From positions 124,001 through 188,000 of the forward strand of contig NZ_MAOE01000002.1 in assembly GCF_001884185.1 (NCBI RefSeq): a stretch of 64,000 nucleotides of DNA, in the 5' to 3' direction. Source of the DNA: Bacillus albus. GTDB taxonomy: Bacteria > Bacillota > Bacilli > Bacillales > Bacillaceae_G. Shown here one piece after another: positions 62,898 through 64,000 of this stretch. The translations under genes and the position numbers were made by a program. Numbering within the stretch: position 1 is the first letter of the stretch; every line of letters begins with the position of its first letter. A model generated the notes under the pieces. That model was not told the origin of the DNA. It did not search any database and saw only the letters and a list, made by a program, of their open reading frames with translations.

Positions 62898-63593
62898 ATG
62901 TCGCATCATATTTTATTAGTTGAAGATGATATTTCAATTCAAGAGATGGTGGAAAAGTATTTAATAAAAGAAGGTTTTCAAGTAACAATTGCGTCTGATG
63001 GAGAAGAGGGCGTGAACACATATTTAAAAGGTTCATTTGATTTAATTATTCTTGATATTATGATGCCAAAGCTAGATGGCTTAGAGGTTGTGCGAATCAT
63101 TCGAGAAAAAAGTGCTGTCCCGATTTTAATGATGTCGGCAAAAGATACAGATGTTGATAAAGCTGTTGGATTAGGACTTGGAGCAGATGATTATATTTGT
63201 AAGCCATTTTCTATGATTGAATTAGCTGCACGTGTAAAGGCAGGTATTCGGAGGTCTACGAAATATTCGGCTACAGAATCAATAGAAGAAAAGATGATTC
63301 AAATTGGTGATCTAACAATCGATCCAATTAATTTTACGGTTGAAAAAAACGGGAAGCCTCTCAAACTTACTTTAAAAGAATTTGAGATTCTAAAACTGTT
63401 TGTAAAAAATCAAAATCGTGTATTTACAAAAGCACAAATATATACACTAATTTGGAACGAAGAGTATTACGGTGACGATAACGTTATTAATGTTCATATG
63501 AGAAGGTTGCGTGAGAAAATCGAAAGTGATCCATCTAATCCAGAATACATTAAAACGTTATGGGGTATCGGTTATAAGTTGGAAGTGATGTAA
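62898..63593 (+). CDS. OmpR-family response regulator
   Basis: A 231-aa regulator: receiver domain with acidic pocket EDD (9-11), phospho-acceptor Asp53 (LIILDIMMP), Lys in CKPFS near 104, and a winged-helix domain (LTLKEFEILKLFVKNQNRVF...YIKTLWGIGYKLE). ATG follows AAAAGGGGATAGACAT. It is paired with the kinase whose start is 2 bp after its stop. I do not recognise the specific system. Confidence 0.88.
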   Translation: MSHHILLVEDDISIQEMVEKYLIKEGFQVTIASDGEEGVNTYLKGSFDLIILDIMMPKLDGLEVVRIIREKSAVPILMMSAKDTDVDKAVGLGLGADDYICKPFSMIELAARVKAGIRRSTKYSATESIEEKMIQIGDLTIDPINFTVEKNGKPLKLTLKEFEILKLFVKNQNRVFTKAQIYTLIWNEEYYGDDNVINVHMRRLREKIESDPSNPEYIKTLWGIGYKLEVM

Positions 63594-63594
63594 T

Positions 63595-64000
63595 ATGGTC
63601 AATTTGTTAATAAGTATTATTTTTATATTGTTATGTATCATTTATATACAATATAAAATGAGGAAAAATAGTAATAAAAATTTGAGATACACATATGAAA
63701 AATTAGAAAGTATTGTTAATGAAAAAACAGGCGAGACGTTACTCGTTATGACAGATGATCTAGAATTGCAAAAATTATTAGTGGCAATTAATCAATTATT
63801 AGATGCAAAACAGAAAACAAATGCAGATCATGCGAAAGTAGAAATTTCGATGAGAAAAATGCTTTCAAATATTTCACATGACTTGAAAACACCGCTAACA
63901 GTTATTCTTGGATATACAGAAATGTTAAATAAGGATAAAACGATGGGTAAAGAAGAACAACAAATATTACTTGAAAAGGTGCATGTGAAAACACTAGAAG
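63595..64000 (+). CDS. sensor histidine kinase, cut by the window end
   Basis: The first 135 codons of a kinase. One N-terminal TM helix (about 3-20) is followed directly by a helical cytoplasmic linker (about 22-85) and the HisKA dimer domain with His95 in NISHDLKTPLTVILGY. There is no extracytoplasmic domain, so the signal must be sensed in the membrane, in the cytoplasm or through a partner. No clear binding site; it is 2 bp from the regulator and probably coupled. The catalytic domain lies beyond the window. Confidence 0.85.
   Translation, partial: MVNLLISIIFILLCIIYIQYKMRKNSNKNLRYTYEKLESIVNEKTGETLLVMTDDLELQKLLVAINQLLDAKQKTNADHAKVEISMRKMLSNISHDLKTPLTVILGYTEMLNKDKTMGKEEQQILLEKVHVKTLE

Noticed and set aside
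62898-64000. Heme sensor system HssRS because of the nearby isd locus
   Set aside because: HssS has an extracytoplasmic sensor domain between two TM helices and lies with hrtAB. This kinase has one TM helix and no such domain, and unrelated genes separate it from isd.

Overview
The window is a stretch of chromosome from a Bacillus cereus group organism (B. cereus, B. anthracis, B. thuringiensis and relatives). Three things point there. The DNA is AT-rich, with strong Firmicutes ribosome binding sites and many TTG/GTG starts. The housekeeping gene order is that of Bacillus: ytvI-ytwI-citZ-icd-mdh, phoPR-polA-mutM-ytaF-coaE-gapB-speD-nrdR-dnaB-dnaI-ytxC-thrS-infC-rpmI-rplT, sspI-rlmP-pheST, rnhC-zapA-cvpA-polX-mutS2. 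The window also carries the heme-acquisition locus isdC-isdX1-isdX2-isdE-isdF-ATPase-srtB/isdG known from B. anthracis, and bcr1-type interspersed repeats that are specific to the B. cereus group. No rRNA, tRNA, IS element, prophage or CRISPR array was seen.

Layout. 0-7.5 kb: TCA-cycle genes (citrate synthase, isocitrate and malate dehydrogenase) with two small membrane-protein genes upstream, then a MaoC-like gene and small genes of unknown function. 7.6-27.4 kb: a long, mostly plus-strand housekeeping run covering phosphate sensing (phoPR), DNA repair and replication (polA, mutM, dnaB, dnaI), CoA synthesis, gluconeogenic GAPDH, polyamine synthesis, dNTP control, threonyl-tRNA synthetase, the IF3-L35-L20 operon, a dUTPase and an M42 peptidase. 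27.5-35.7 kb: a more variable accessory segment. It holds a TetR regulator with a divergent EmrAB-like efflux pair, a decayed membrane-protein gene, an ECF sigma factor with its DUF4179 partner, two tandemly duplicated CPBP proteases and an HD-domain protein. 35.8-50.6 kb: a spore protein, an rRNA methylase, pheST and asnS (each behind a T-box), RNase HIII, zapA, cvpA, polX, mutS2 and a pseudouridine synthase. 50.6-60.9 kb: a BrnQ-type transporter behind a threonine-type T-box, then the Fur-controlled isd locus. 60.9-64 kb: an rRNA methyltransferase, ywbE and the start of a two-component system.

How it works together. The isd genes form a route for heme. Secreted NEAT hemophores (IsdX1, IsdX2) take heme from host protein and pass it to wall-anchored IsdC, which SrtB attaches. 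The IsdE lipoprotein, IsdF permease and an ATPase import the heme, and cytoplasmic IsdG opens it to free iron. Fur boxes stand in front of both isdC (three) and isdG (one). Four T-boxes lie in the window: thrS, pheS, asnS and the BrnQ transporter. Other regulation visible in the DNA includes an L20-type leader before infC, an AUU start codon on infC, a CcpN-like operator on gapB, a possible RBS-sequestering leader on speD, and a PhoP-box-like array between phoR and polA. The most interesting loose ends are this PhoP-box array with its tiny transcript, the speD leader, the threonine T-box on brnQ, the sortase-like tail of IsdX2, and the TetR/efflux intergenic region.
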